DNA of 63,745 nucleotides from a bacterium ADurb.Bin243 (GTDB lineage Bacteria > Muiribacteriota > UBA9980). A program made the translations under genes and the position numbers. The first letter of the stretch is position 1, and each line of letters opens with the position of its first letter. The notes under the pieces are model-generated. The model had not been told where the DNA came from, made no database searches, and saw only the letters and a program-made list of their open reading frames with translations. Positions 17,537 through 25,947 of the stretch are shown in pieces. The DNA lies in NCBI GenBank assembly GCA_002069765.1, contig MWBZ01000018.1:1-63745 (forward strand), in the 5' to 3' direction.

Positions 17537-17893
17537 CCAGCAAGCCATTAATGCTTCGCAGACGCGCGCGTGCGCGCGTCTGCAAAAAAAACAGAACAGA
17601 ACAAAAAAAACAGAACAGAACAAAAAAAACAGAACAGAACAAAAAAAACAGAACAGAACAAAAAAAACAGAAATAGAAAAAGAAAAATGAGAACAAAAAA
17701 GAAATTTTGGCAGTTAAGAAAAATAAAAGAAAATCAAAAAAGAATTTGTAGCGATAAAAGAAAAGAGCCGTCTGAATTAAAGCCACTAAAGAAAAGCGGG
17801 CACTTTACAAAAATAAAGCGTCAGGCGAAATAGGGGTTGGAAGGGATTTTAAGGGAAGGGAGGGGCCGCGGCACCTCGCCTTCCCTTATCAAA
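17537..17893 (+). repeat. structured repeat R1, copy C
   Basis: Has hairpin 1 (17558-17568 with 17573-17583), a long A-rich tract, GCGTCAGGCGAA and hairpin 2 (AAGGGAAGG/CCTTCCCTT) with an apical GGCCGCGGC in place of copy A's GGCCTTCTGGC. It ends in ATCAAA. G-runs lie at 17833-17865. It ends about 200 bases before a serine hydrolase gene. A Lys-rich frame across the A-rich tract (17570-17833) is low-complexity and not a gene. Confidence 0.8.
17584..17671 (+). repeat. short tandem repeat inside R1 copy C
   Basis: Slightly more than four units of a 19-base motif (AAAAAAAACAGAACAGAAC) directly after hairpin 1. The unit differs in length from that of copy A. Confidence 0.9.
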
Positions 17894-18004
17894 AAAAGTT
17901 TTTCCTTTTCAAGCCATATTATAAATGCTACATTATAATCGCTTGATTTTTATTTGCCTGTATTGTATAATCCTGAATAAGTCAATAAAAGCCGGCGTTA
18001 ATTT

Positions 18005-18055
18005 ATCCGCCGGCCATTATTGCGCAGGGGGAAAGGCGCGCGGGCGCGTCTTTGA
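18005..18055 (+). repeat. remnant of R1 5' end
   Basis: CCGCCGGCCATTATTGCGCAG matches the conserved box before hairpin 1, but the following GC-rich stretch no longer forms the stem. It sits between full copy C and the hydrolase start. Confidence 0.45.
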
Positions 18056-18095
18056 AAAATTGAAAATGAGCAAAAATAATTATAGAGGAGTAGAA

Positions 18096-19256
18096 ATGAA
18101 AAAACAATTTAAAAGCCTTTTATTTATTTTTCTTTTTATGGCGTTTTTATCGGGATCGATATCCTGCGGTTTTTCGGAAAGCACAACGTTTGAAACGGGT
18201 AAAATATTTTTAACGGCCGAAAACAGGACGAAGATCGAGGCCATAGTGGATAAGTATATGGCCAAAACCAAATCGCCCGCCGCTTTACTGGGCGTATGGA
18301 CGCCGGACGGCGAAATGACGATAGTAAAGGGAAAATCGGATTTGAAAACCGGAACCGACGCTAAAGCGACCGACAGGTTCCGCATAGCCAGCGTCACGAA
18401 AACCTTTACGGCAACGCTTCTTCTTATGCTGGTCGACCGGAAAAGCTTGAGCCTCGACGACAAACTGTCCAAATTTTATCCCGGCTTCAAAAACGCCGAT
18501 AAAATAAGTATCAGGCAGCTTCTCAACCACACCAGCGGCATTCCTTCATATACCGCGATGAACGAATTCGATAAATACGTCAAGCCCGAGCCTTTAAAAA
18601 AATGGACCAACGACGAATTGTATAAAATGGTCGAAAACGCCACGCCGGATTTCGAACCCGGCGCCGGATTCAAGTATTCTAATTCCAATTATTTACTGGC
18701 CGGCCTCATAATTGAAAAAGTATCCGGAAACAGTTATTCCGACGAACTTAAAATGAAGATATGCGCGCCGCTGGGCCTTAAAGACACTTATTACGCCGTA
18801 ACGCCCGAGATCGAAGGCCCTCATTTTCACGGATACGAGGATAGCGTTGACGTTTCGTTATTCGACCCTTCCGGCCCGGGATTCGCGGGCGCGATAGTAT
18901 CCACTCTGGCCGATCTTAAAATATGGTCAGAAGCGTTCGGCGAGGGCAGGTTGATTTCAAAGCAGCTGCGCGAAGAAAGCGCTAAATTTATAGTTGAAGA
19001 CGGTTATCCGCAAACCGGTTACGGCCTTGGAATGATGGCCTGGGGATCTTTTCACGGTCACAGCGGCATGATTAAAGGCGGCTGCGTGGTGATGTTCCGC
19101 GACCCCGACGCCAGGATAACCATAATATGCATGTACCCGATGACCGCGGATTACTTGAAATTAGCCACTGAATATACTTTTAACGAAACGGCCGACCTGC
19201 TTATACCGGGCTCTTACATGAAAAGCGTAAAAGCTTACAGCGTAATAAAAAAATAA
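18096..19256 (+). CDS. exported serine hydrolase, beta-lactamase/transpeptidase-like, paralogue 1
   Basis: 386 residues from ATG 18096; GAGGAG six bases upstream supports this start over an in-frame ATG at 17925 that would read through the R1 remnant. The signal peptide LFMAFLSGSISCGFS has a Cys at the end, suggesting a lipoprotein. Active-site motifs: serine-lysine in ASVTKTFTAT, Tyr-x-Asn in YSNSNYLLAG and HSG in GHSGMIKGG. It is closely related to the next gene along its whole length, so the pair arose by tandem duplication. Substrate unknown; cell-wall peptides or esters are likely for this fold. Confidence 0.88.
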   Translation: MKKQFKSLLFIFLFMAFLSGSISCGFSESTTFETGKIFLTAENRTKIEAIVDKYMAKTKSPAALLGVWTPDGEMTIVKGKSDLKTGTDAKATDRFRIASVTKTFTATLLLMLVDRKSLSLDDKLSKFYPGFKNADKISIRQLLNHTSGIPSYTAMNEFDKYVKPEPLKKWTNDELYKMVENATPDFEPGAGFKYSNSNYLLAGLIIEKVSGNSYSDELKMKICAPLGLKDTYYAVTPEIEGPHFHGYEDSVDVSLFDPSGPGFAGAIVSTLADLKIWSEAFGEGRLISKQLREESAKFIVEDGYPQTGYGLGMMAWGSFHGHSGMIKGGCVVMFRDPDARITIICMYPMTADYLKLATEYTFNETADLLIPGSYMKSVKAYSVIKK

Positions 19257-19346
19257 ATATAAACGATAATAACGATTAATTTTAATAAAAATAATTTATA
19301 AAAAAAGAAAAAGCAATTAACCAGAATTTATCATTATGGAGGCAGT

Positions 19347-20513
19347 ATGAATAAAATTTCCAGGATATCGCTTGTATCGGTTTTGACTTTATTGTCTATA
19401 GTATGGTCCTTCGGATTTTCGGTGGCGGCCGGCGAAGAAGTAAAAAAAGAAAACAAAAAAGCGATGATGAACGAAGACGTCAAAAAAAAGATAGAAGCCA
19501 TACTGGATAAGCATATAGCGGAAAGAAAGGCTCCAGCGGCCATACTCGGCGTCTGGACGCCGGACGGGGACGCTGTCGTGGTACGTGGAAAATCGGATCC
19601 GAAAGCCGGAACGGACGCTAAGGCTACGGACAGGTTCCGCATAGCCAGCGTCACTAAAACCTTTACGGCGACTCTTTTGCTCATGCTCGCCGATGAAAAA
19701 AAGATAAGCCTCGACGACAGGCTGTCTAAATTTTTTCCTGAAATAAAAAACGCCGATAAAATAACGATAAGCCAGATCCTCGATCATACCAGCGGAATCC
19801 GGTGTTACACGAGAGCTGACGAGTTCGATAAATACGTCAAAAGCGAACCTTTAAAAAAATGGAAGAGCGAAGAATTGCTTAAAATACTGCTTGGAGCGGG
19901 AGTTGAATTTGAGCCGGGCGCGGGGTTCATGTATTCGAACTCCAATTATCTTCTCGCCGGCCTGATCGTAGAGAAAGTATCGGGGAATAAATTCGCCGAT
20001 GAGCTGCAGAAGAGAATATGCGGCCCGCTCGGAATGAAAAATACATACTATGCGGAAGGCCCGCAAATAGAAGGTTCGTATTTTCATGGATACGACGACA
20101 CTCTCGACGTTTCGCTTTTCGATCCGTCGGGCCCTAACTTCGCGGGCGCGATAGTATCGAACCTCGACGATCTTAAAATCTGGATTGAATCGATGAGCGA
20201 AGGTAAATTGCTCTCGAAGGAGATGCAGGCGCAAAGGCTTAAATTTGCCGGTTATGAGAAAAATCCCGAATCCGGATACGGCCTCGGCATAATGTCATGG
20301 GGATCGTTTACGGGCCATAACGGCGCGATAACCGGATACACCATAGTGGCGCTCAGCAGCCGGGCGGCGGGAGTTACGATAATATGCATGATGCCGATGT
20401 GCGCTTCGAACCTTCAGGGCGCGGCCGAACAAACATTCAAGGAAATCGCCGAATTAATAGCGCCGGAAGCGCTTCATACGAAATTAAAATTAGATAAAAT
20501 AATAAAACAATAA
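19347..20513 (+). CDS. exported serine hydrolase, beta-lactamase/transpeptidase-like, paralogue 2
   Basis: 388 residues with a Sec signal peptide ending near VAAGEE, where paralogue 1 has a Cys instead, so this copy is probably soluble or periplasmic. Motifs: ASVTKTFTAT, YSNSNYLLAG and GHNGAITGY. Segments such as KATDRFRIASVTKTFTATLL and VSLFDPSGP are shared almost exactly with the upstream paralogue. GGAGG precedes the ATG. The 90-base gap and shared strand fit one transcription unit. Confidence 0.88.
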   Translation: MNKISRISLVSVLTLLSIVWSFGFSVAAGEEVKKENKKAMMNEDVKKKIEAILDKHIAERKAPAAILGVWTPDGDAVVVRGKSDPKAGTDAKATDRFRIASVTKTFTATLLLMLADEKKISLDDRLSKFFPEIKNADKITISQILDHTSGIRCYTRADEFDKYVKSEPLKKWKSEELLKILLGAGVEFEPGAGFMYSNSNYLLAGLIVEKVSGNKFADELQKRICGPLGMKNTYYAEGPQIEGSYFHGYDDTLDVSLFDPSGPNFAGAIVSNLDDLKIWIESMSEGKLLSKEMQAQRLKFAGYEKNPESGYGLGIMSWGSFTGHNGAITGYTIVALSSRAAGVTIICMMPMCASNLQGAAEQTFKEIAELIAPEALHTKLKLDKIIKQ

Positions 20514-20612
20514 CGCGTTGTCAGTGCGGCCTATATTGTATTGATGAAAAATATCATAAATAAGCGCGCAATAGAATAAAAAATAGGCTTCGTTGAAGCC
20601 GGAAAGCGGATT

Positions 20613-21320
20613 ATGGATAAGAAAAAAATACTGGCGAAGTTAAAGGGCGGGCTGATCGTTTCGTGCCAGGCTCTTAAAGACGAGCCGCTGCACGGCGCCT
20701 CGATAATGGCGAAAATGGCGCTGGCGGCGAAAATGGGCGGCGCGTCGGGCATAAGGGCCAACGGCGCCGGCGATATAGCGGCTATTAAAAAAGCAGTCGA
20801 CCTTCCGGTTATCGGAATAATCAAAAAGGTTTTCGAAGACAGCGACGTTTATATCACGCCGACGATAAAAGAGGTCGGCCTGCTGGTTAAAGCCGGCGCG
20901 GATATAATAGCCTCCGACGCAACCGGCCGAATAAGGCCGCGCGGCGTGAGTCTCGGCGAATTTTACGCAGGCGTGCGTAAAAAATATCCCGGTATAATTA
21001 TGATGGCGGATATATCCACTTTTGAAGAGGGCGTCGAAGCAGCGGCTATGGGTTTTGACATAGTCGCGACCACGCTCAGCGGATATACTTCATACACCAG
21101 GGGAAAGAAACTTCCGGACTTCAGGCTGCTTAAAAAATTGGTTGAAACTCTGAAAGTCCCCGTGATAGCTGAAGGCGGCATCGGAGAACCGGATGAGCTC
21201 AAGAAGGCGGTACGCGAAATCAACGCTTTTGCGGCGGTCGTGGGGACGGCGATTACGAGGCCCCAGCAGATAACGGGCCGCTTCGTGAGCTGCATGAATG
21301 AAAGAAAGGCGGATCGATAA
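20613..21320 (+). CDS. nanE: N-acylglucosamine-6-phosphate 2-epimerase (NanE)
   Basis: 235 residues, a TIM barrel that converts N-acetylmannosamine 6-phosphate to N-acetylglucosamine 6-phosphate in sialic acid and amino-sugar breakdown. Typical segments are GGLIVSCQALKDEPLH, SGIRANGAGDIAAIK, VIGIIKK, ITPTIKEV, ASDATGR, MADISTFEEGVEAAAMGFDI, TTLSGYT, VIAEGGI and VVGTAITRPQQIT. The stop overlaps the next ATG (TAATG), so a transporter is translated with it. No sialate lyase is visible. A ROK kinase that could supply its substrate lies at 53147, far away. Confidence 0.95.
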   Translation: MDKKKILAKLKGGLIVSCQALKDEPLHGASIMAKMALAAKMGGASGIRANGAGDIAAIKKAVDLPVIGIIKKVFEDSDVYITPTIKEVGLLVKAGADIIASDATGRIRPRGVSLGEFYAGVRKKYPGIIMMADISTFEEGVEAAAMGFDIVATTLSGYTSYTRGKKLPDFRLLKKLVETLKVPVIAEGGIGEPDELKKAVREINAFAAVVGTAITRPQQITGRFVSCMNERKADR

Positions 21321-22630
21321 TGACGGTTCAGGCGGCGCTTATACTTGCGATATTTTTTATATTCGCCGGGCTTATGATAGCTAAAAAGCTTCCCACGATA
21401 CTCGCTTTGCCGTTGATGGCCTGGGCGATGTGCCTTGCGGCGGGCATGCCGTTTTCGGATTTTATAAACGCCGTGGTTTCGGGCGGATCGGTCAAAATGG
21501 CCGGCTCGATAGCGGTAGTAGTATTCGGCGCGATCTTCGCCAGGGTAATAATGAAAACCGGCATTTCGGGCGCGATAATAAAGAGCGCGGCGGAGCTCGC
21601 CGGAGATAAGCCGCTGCCGATAGCCGCCGTAATCACCGCGGCGGTAGCGTTTATATTTCTCGGCATGAACGGTCTCGGGGCGTTTATAATGATCGGCTCG
21701 ATAGCGATTCCCATTATGACTTCGGCCGGAATAAAGCCGGTCGTGGCGGCTTCGCTTATGCTCCTGGGCATGCAGACGGGGCTTGCGGCTAATGCGGCTA
21801 ATTACGGCGCTTTTATAGGAATATTCGGCGGCGAAGTGGTGTCGTCTTTTTTCCTTCCGGCTTTTGCGATATCGGCGCTGGTAACGGCGGCTTTTATAAT
21901 CATTAACGTGCGGCCGCAGCGCGCCAGATCGGCCTGGGCAGTCCCGGACGCGGGAGCGGTAAACGGAAAAAGCGATAAGAAAGTGCCGGCCATAGCTCTT
22001 ATAGCTCCTATCATACCCATAGTGACGGTGTTTTTATTCAAGGCTGTATGGGGGTTCGGCGCCGCCGATAAGGGAATGCTCGACGCCGTCGGCGCGGCGA
22101 TCTTCGGCTTTATAGCGGCTTCCGCTTATGCTATCGCGGTCACGCACCCCGGCCGGATCGTGAATATATTTTCAGGCTCGATAGTAGAAGGAATACAGGA
22201 TATAGCCGGCGTTATATTTCTTTTCATGGGGATCGGAATGCTCGTCTCCTGCGTCACTAACGCCGCGGTGGCCAGGCATTTAAATCCTGTAATAAACAGT
22301 CTGGTGCCTTCTGGCAAGCTAGGCGCATTGATATTTTTTTCGGCGCTTTCGCCGCTCGCGCTTTACCGCGGCCCGTTGAATATGTTCGGCATGGGCGCGG
22401 GCGTGGCGGCGCTGCTGGTTTCTCTTAAAATACTGCCGGCGGCGGCGCTCGCAGGCGCATTTGCCGCAGTCCAGTATGTGCAGGCCGTTTCCGATCCCAC
22501 CAATTCTCAGAATGTCTGGACTGCCGAATATTGCGGCGAGGAAACTTCGGCTATATTGAAAGCCACGCTGCCATATACGTGGACGATGTGCTTTGCCATG
22601 CTGCTTTTTACTATATTCGCCAGATGGTAG
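21320..22630 (+). CDS. permease of the GntP/CitMHS-like ion transporter superfamily
   Basis: 436 residues with about 11-12 hydrophobic segments in two halves joined by a hydrophilic loop near residues 195-220. Features such as AGSIAVVVFGAIFARVIMKT, GMNGLGAFIMIGSIAIPIM and PLALYRGPLNMFGMGAGVA suit organic-acid or gluconate-type secondary transporters with re-entrant loops. The substrate is not readable. Translational coupling to nanE and closeness to a hydantoinase/oxoprolinase suggest uptake of an amino-sugar acid, oxoproline-like or hydantoin-like compound; this is inference. Confidence 0.75.
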   Translation: MTVQAALILAIFFIFAGLMIAKKLPTILALPLMAWAMCLAAGMPFSDFINAVVSGGSVKMAGSIAVVVFGAIFARVIMKTGISGAIIKSAAELAGDKPLPIAAVITAAVAFIFLGMNGLGAFIMIGSIAIPIMTSAGIKPVVAASLMLLGMQTGLAANAANYGAFIGIFGGEVVSSFFLPAFAISALVTAAFIIINVRPQRARSAWAVPDAGAVNGKSDKKVPAIALIAPIIPIVTVFLFKAVWGFGAADKGMLDAVGAAIFGFIAASAYAIAVTHPGRIVNIFSGSIVEGIQDIAGVIFLFMGIGMLVSCVTNAAVARHLNPVINSLVPSGKLGALIFFSALSPLALYRGPLNMFGMGAGVAALLVSLKILPAAALAGAFAAVQYVQAVSDPTNSQNVWTAEYCGEETSAILKATLPYTWTMCFAMLLFTIFARW

Positions 22631-22703
22631 GCCTTTTATATCGGCTTATGGCGGAGATTTTTATTAATGGCGCAAAAATAAAGATTAGAGGGTATATATT
22701 TAC

Positions 22704-24854
22704 ATGACGGCAAGAAAAGTCAGGATCGGAATAGACGTAGGCGGCACATTCACAGACGCCGTCGCAATCGACGACGCCAGCTACGAAATAATAGCCAGGG
22801 AAAAAATACTTACCACGCACGATTCCGCCGAAGGAATAGCGAAGGGCATAGTGGATATAATAAGCAGGCTGCTTGGCGCCAACGATATACCGCCGCAGGA
22901 CGTGGTTTTTATAGCGCACGGCACCACCCAGGCCACTAACGCGCTGCTCGAAGGCGACGTGGCTGCGGCGGGCATAATAGCCATGGGAAGCGGAATCGAA
23001 TCTTTCAAAGCTAAAAGCGACACGAATACAGGCGACATCGAACTGGCGAAGGGAAAATATCTCAGGACCGTTCACAGATATTTTGAAACGGACAGCGCCG
23101 AAGCTAAAAAAGAAGAAATAAAAGCGGCGCTCGACGAGTTTAAAGGCAAAAAAATCGAAGTGGTAGTGGCATCCGAAGCTTTCGGCGTTGACGACGCGCA
23201 AAACGAGCGTAAAATAATGCAAATGGCGGCCGAAAAAGGGTTGTACTCCACCGGCGGCCATGAAGTATCGCAGCTTTACGGGCTTAAAGTGAGGACGCGC
23301 ACCGCCGTTATAAACGCGAGCCTTATACCAAAAATGATGAAGACCGCCGATATGACCGAAAGCTGCGTCAAGCGTTCGGGAATAGGCTCCGATCTTATGA
23401 TAATGAGATGCGACGGCGGCGTCATGAGCGTTGAAGAAGTGAGGAAACGCCCTATTTTAACCATGCTTTCGGGATTAGCGGCCGGGGTGGCGGGCGCGCT
23501 CATGTATGAACGTCTTTCGGACGGCATTTTCTTCGAGGCGGGCGGAACTTCCACGGATATTTCGGTGATCAAAAACGGCAGGGTGATGATTAAATATGCC
23601 CAGGTCGGCGGGCATAAAACTTATCTTAATTCGCTCGACGTAAGGACGCTGGGCATGGCCGGCGGCAGCATGATAAAAGTCGAAAACGGCAGGATAACCG
23701 ATGTCGGCCCCAGAAGCGCGCATATAGCCGGAAAGCGCTACGAAGCGTTCGCAAAGGCTTGCGAAATAATAGAACCGGCCGTCAGGCTTATAGCGCCTAA
23801 AGAAAACGACGAAGCTAATTTCGCCGTAATAGAATGTTCTAACGGAAAATCTTTCTCGCTGACGCTCGCGGGCGCAGCCAATATTATAGGCGCCGTTCCC
23901 GCAGGCGATTACGCCGAAGCCGATATGCAGGCCGTGCGCACGGCGTGGGAGGCGTTCGCTGAATATCTTGGAATTTCGGTCGAAGAAGCGGCCGGGCGCG
24001 TCATGGAGATAGCCGCCGGAAAGGTAAGGGCGATCGTAGAGGAGCTTATAAAAGAATACGAACTGAACGCTAATTTGATAAGCCTTGTGGGCGGCGGCGG
24101 AAGCGGCGGCGTGCTCGTGCCTTATCTCGCGGGGCTTATGGGTTATAAATGGAGCATCGCAAAGGACGCGCCTTATATATCCACTATAGGCGTGGCGCTC
24201 GCAATGGTTCGTGAAATGGTGGAACGCACGGTTTTAAATCCGGGCGAGGCCGATATCGCGGCTATCAGGCGTGAAGCTTTTGACCGGGTGGTAAAATCGG
24301 GAGCCGGCGCCGATACGGTTGAAATTACTATCGAAATAGACAGGCGCGCAAATATACTGCGCGCCGTGGCCACCGGCGCCGCCGAATTAAGGACCAGAGA
24401 TCTTTCCAGGAAGAGTCTCGATGAAAACAACCTGAAAAAGATAGCGGCCGATTCGATGAATATAGAAGAAACCGGAGTTTCGCTGATCGCGTGCGCAGGA
24501 AAATGGCGCATATTCAGAGGAATAAAAGTCGAGACTAAATTTTTCATATTCAAAAAAAAACATACTCCTCTGAGAGTGATCGACAGGGAAGGGATAGTCA
24601 GGCTTCAGAAAAGTTGGGGCGAAGCTTCGGTGGTTAAAAAATCAGGGCTTCTGGACGAACTGGCATCGCTTATAGAGTTGAATACAGATTATAGCGACGC
24701 GGGCGGCAGGATGCCGCTCATATATATTTATTACGGCGAAAAGCAGCTGGACCTTTCGGGCCTCGCCGAAAAGCCGCAGATAATTTCAGTGGCTAAAATG
24801 GAAATGGAGCGCATCGGCGACGATGAAGATATAGCTGTGGTGGCGGCTAAATAA
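22704..24854 (+). CDS. hydantoinase/oxoprolinase family protein, subunit A type
   Basis: 716 residues. ATP-dependent enzymes of this family open cyclic amides (5-oxoproline, hydantoins) or carboxylate acetone and acetophenone. The actin-like nucleotide fold is clear: IGIDVGGTFTDAV at the N-terminus, VFIAHGTTQATNALLEGDVA, YGLKVRTRTAVINASLIP, FFEAGGTSTDISVI (second phosphate loop), GGSMIKV and LVGGGGSGGVLVPYLA. The C-terminal ~200 residues are less conserved. The B-subunit gene that often accompanies it is absent, so it may be a single-chain variant. It lies 73 bases after the permease and is likely in one operon with it and nanE. Confidence 0.88.
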   Translation: MTARKVRIGIDVGGTFTDAVAIDDASYEIIAREKILTTHDSAEGIAKGIVDIISRLLGANDIPPQDVVFIAHGTTQATNALLEGDVAAAGIIAMGSGIESFKAKSDTNTGDIELAKGKYLRTVHRYFETDSAEAKKEEIKAALDEFKGKKIEVVVASEAFGVDDAQNERKIMQMAAEKGLYSTGGHEVSQLYGLKVRTRTAVINASLIPKMMKTADMTESCVKRSGIGSDLMIMRCDGGVMSVEEVRKRPILTMLSGLAAGVAGALMYERLSDGIFFEAGGTSTDISVIKNGRVMIKYAQVGGHKTYLNSLDVRTLGMAGGSMIKVENGRITDVGPRSAHIAGKRYEAFAKACEIIEPAVRLIAPKENDEANFAVIECSNGKSFSLTLAGAANIIGAVPAGDYAEADMQAVRTAWEAFAEYLGISVEEAAGRVMEIAAGKVRAIVEELIKEYELNANLISLVGGGGSGGVLVPYLAGLMGYKWSIAKDAPYISTIGVALAMVREMVERTVLNPGEADIAAIRREAFDRVVKSGAGADTVEITIEIDRRANILRAVATGAAELRTRDLSRKSLDENNLKKIAADSMNIEETGVSLIACAGKWRIFRGIKVETKFFIFKKKHTPLRVIDREGIVRLQKSWGEASVVKKSGLLDELASLIELNTDYSDAGGRMPLIYIYYGEKQLDLSGLAEKPQIISVAKMEMERIGDDEDIAVVAAK

Positions 24855-24881
24855 AAATATTAACGGGGAATTTTTAAATTT

Positions 24882-25550
24882 GTGAATATCGACGGAATTG
24901 TAAAATTATGTACGGCTGAAAATTTGACTTTTGCCGAGCTATGCGAAGACGCGCTGTTTAAAAAAATTCCCGGGCCGGACGTAAAGCTTTATATAAACAG
25001 CCTTATAGCTATAGCCTCCGCCAGGGCCGATAAATTTAAAAGCGGAAGCCGTGGTGCGCGCTTTAGCGTATTAGATATATGCCGCTCGGAAGGCGTAAGC
25101 GTTAACTTGATTGATCATCCATGCCCGCGGGCCGTGCCGGTTTTCAGGGCCGAAATTTTATATCGCGAAAAGCTCATAAATGTAATGAAATCATCGGTAG
25201 ATCAGATTTGCCGCGTTTTGAAAAATTTTAACTTTAACGGGCTCGAACGTACCGCTTCGTTCGATTATATAAAAGACATGCATATCGCCCATGAGCTGTA
25301 TCATTTCATTGAATTTTCGAGCGGCGAATATATGCAGGATGAGCTAGCGGGCGTGACATATTTTAAAATCGGCGGCTTTGAAAAAAAAACGGGAGTTGCA
25401 AAAGCGTCCGAAGCGGCCGCTCATATATTTTGCATGAAAATTATGGACGCGCCTTTTCATCCGAAACTGCTGGATTATTTATGCATGCTCGACGCGGGCG
25501 AGATTTCTTATGAAAAGCTGATAGGGTTTTTAGAGGCTATAAAGTTCTGA
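24882..25550 (+). CDS. ImmA/IrrE-like zinc metallopeptidase domain protein
   Basis: 222 residues from GTG 24882, preceded by ACGGGGAA. The zinc motif is HELYH (residues 137-141) in MHIAHELYHFIEFSSGEY, with DELAGVTYF and a later EAAAHIFCMKI helix that could supply the third ligand. ImmA/IrrE-type proteases often cut phage or mobile-element repressors, or act in stress responses. No repressor gene with a helix-turn-helix is adjacent. It lies 27 bases after the hydantoinase gene and may simply be at the end of that transcript. Confidence 0.6.
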   Translation: MNIDGIVKLCTAENLTFAELCEDALFKKIPGPDVKLYINSLIAIASARADKFKSGSRGARFSVLDICRSEGVSVNLIDHPCPRAVPVFRAEILYREKLINVMKSSVDQICRVLKNFNFNGLERTASFDYIKDMHIAHELYHFIEFSSGEYMQDELAGVTYFKIGGFEKKTGVAKASEAAAHIFCMKIMDAPFHPKLLDYLCMLDAGEISYEKLIGFLEAIKF

Positions 25551-25570
25551 TTTAACTTATTATTATTTTA

Positions 25571-25599
25571 TTGACATTTAATTAATAATATAGTATTAT
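25571..25599 (+). promoter_or_regulatory. promoter for the vWA/tubulin locus
   Basis: TTGACA (25571-25576) and TATTAT (25594-25599) with a 17-base spacer. It is the best promoter upstream of the large locus and gives a leader of about 340 bases before the first ATG at 25948. Confidence 0.65.
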
Positions 25600-25605
25600 C
25601 AATTT

Positions 25606-25947
25606 TAAATTTAAGCAGTTTGGGTTAACCAAGTTCTTTTATTTAATTTTTTATGCTTGGATAAAGAAAAAATGAATAAAATTCATGATTTCAATAATAG
25701 ATTATTCTTATCTTACGCACATTTAGAAAGAAAATGTTCAATGCACACTGCAGGCATTATAGTACATTTTCTTATTATTGCCTTTTATGAGGCATTATAT
25801 TCATTTACCTTTAACATAAACATTAATATTTCTCTGTCGCTATCGTTATACAAGAAAATTACAAAATTTAGTTTTTGACGAAACAATTTTCTCAAAAACA
25901 ATTTTAGTTTGGATGAATTCAGTTAATTTGTCGAAAGGAATCGTCGT
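25606..25947 (+). other. long AT-rich leader of the vWA/tubulin locus
   Basis: About 340 bases between the promoter and the first gene. A 73-codon TTG frame (25657-25878) has no ribosome-binding site and a low-complexity C-terminus, so I do not call it. GAAAGGAA just before 25948 is the vWA-gene ribosome-binding site. I see no known riboswitch. Confidence 0.4.

Noticed and set aside
17442-17833. Phe-rich minus-strand frame and Lys-rich plus-strand frame
   Set aside because: Both are low-complexity products of the A-rich tandem repeat inside R1 copy C.
17925-18095. N-terminal extension of the serine hydrolase to 17925
   Set aside because: It would add non-conserved residues across the R1 remnant before a clear signal peptide. 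GAGGAG supports the start at 18096.
25657-25878. 73-codon frame before the vWA gene
   Set aside because: TTG start without a ribosome-binding site and a low-complexity Asn/Ile/Ser/Leu tail. Treated as leader.
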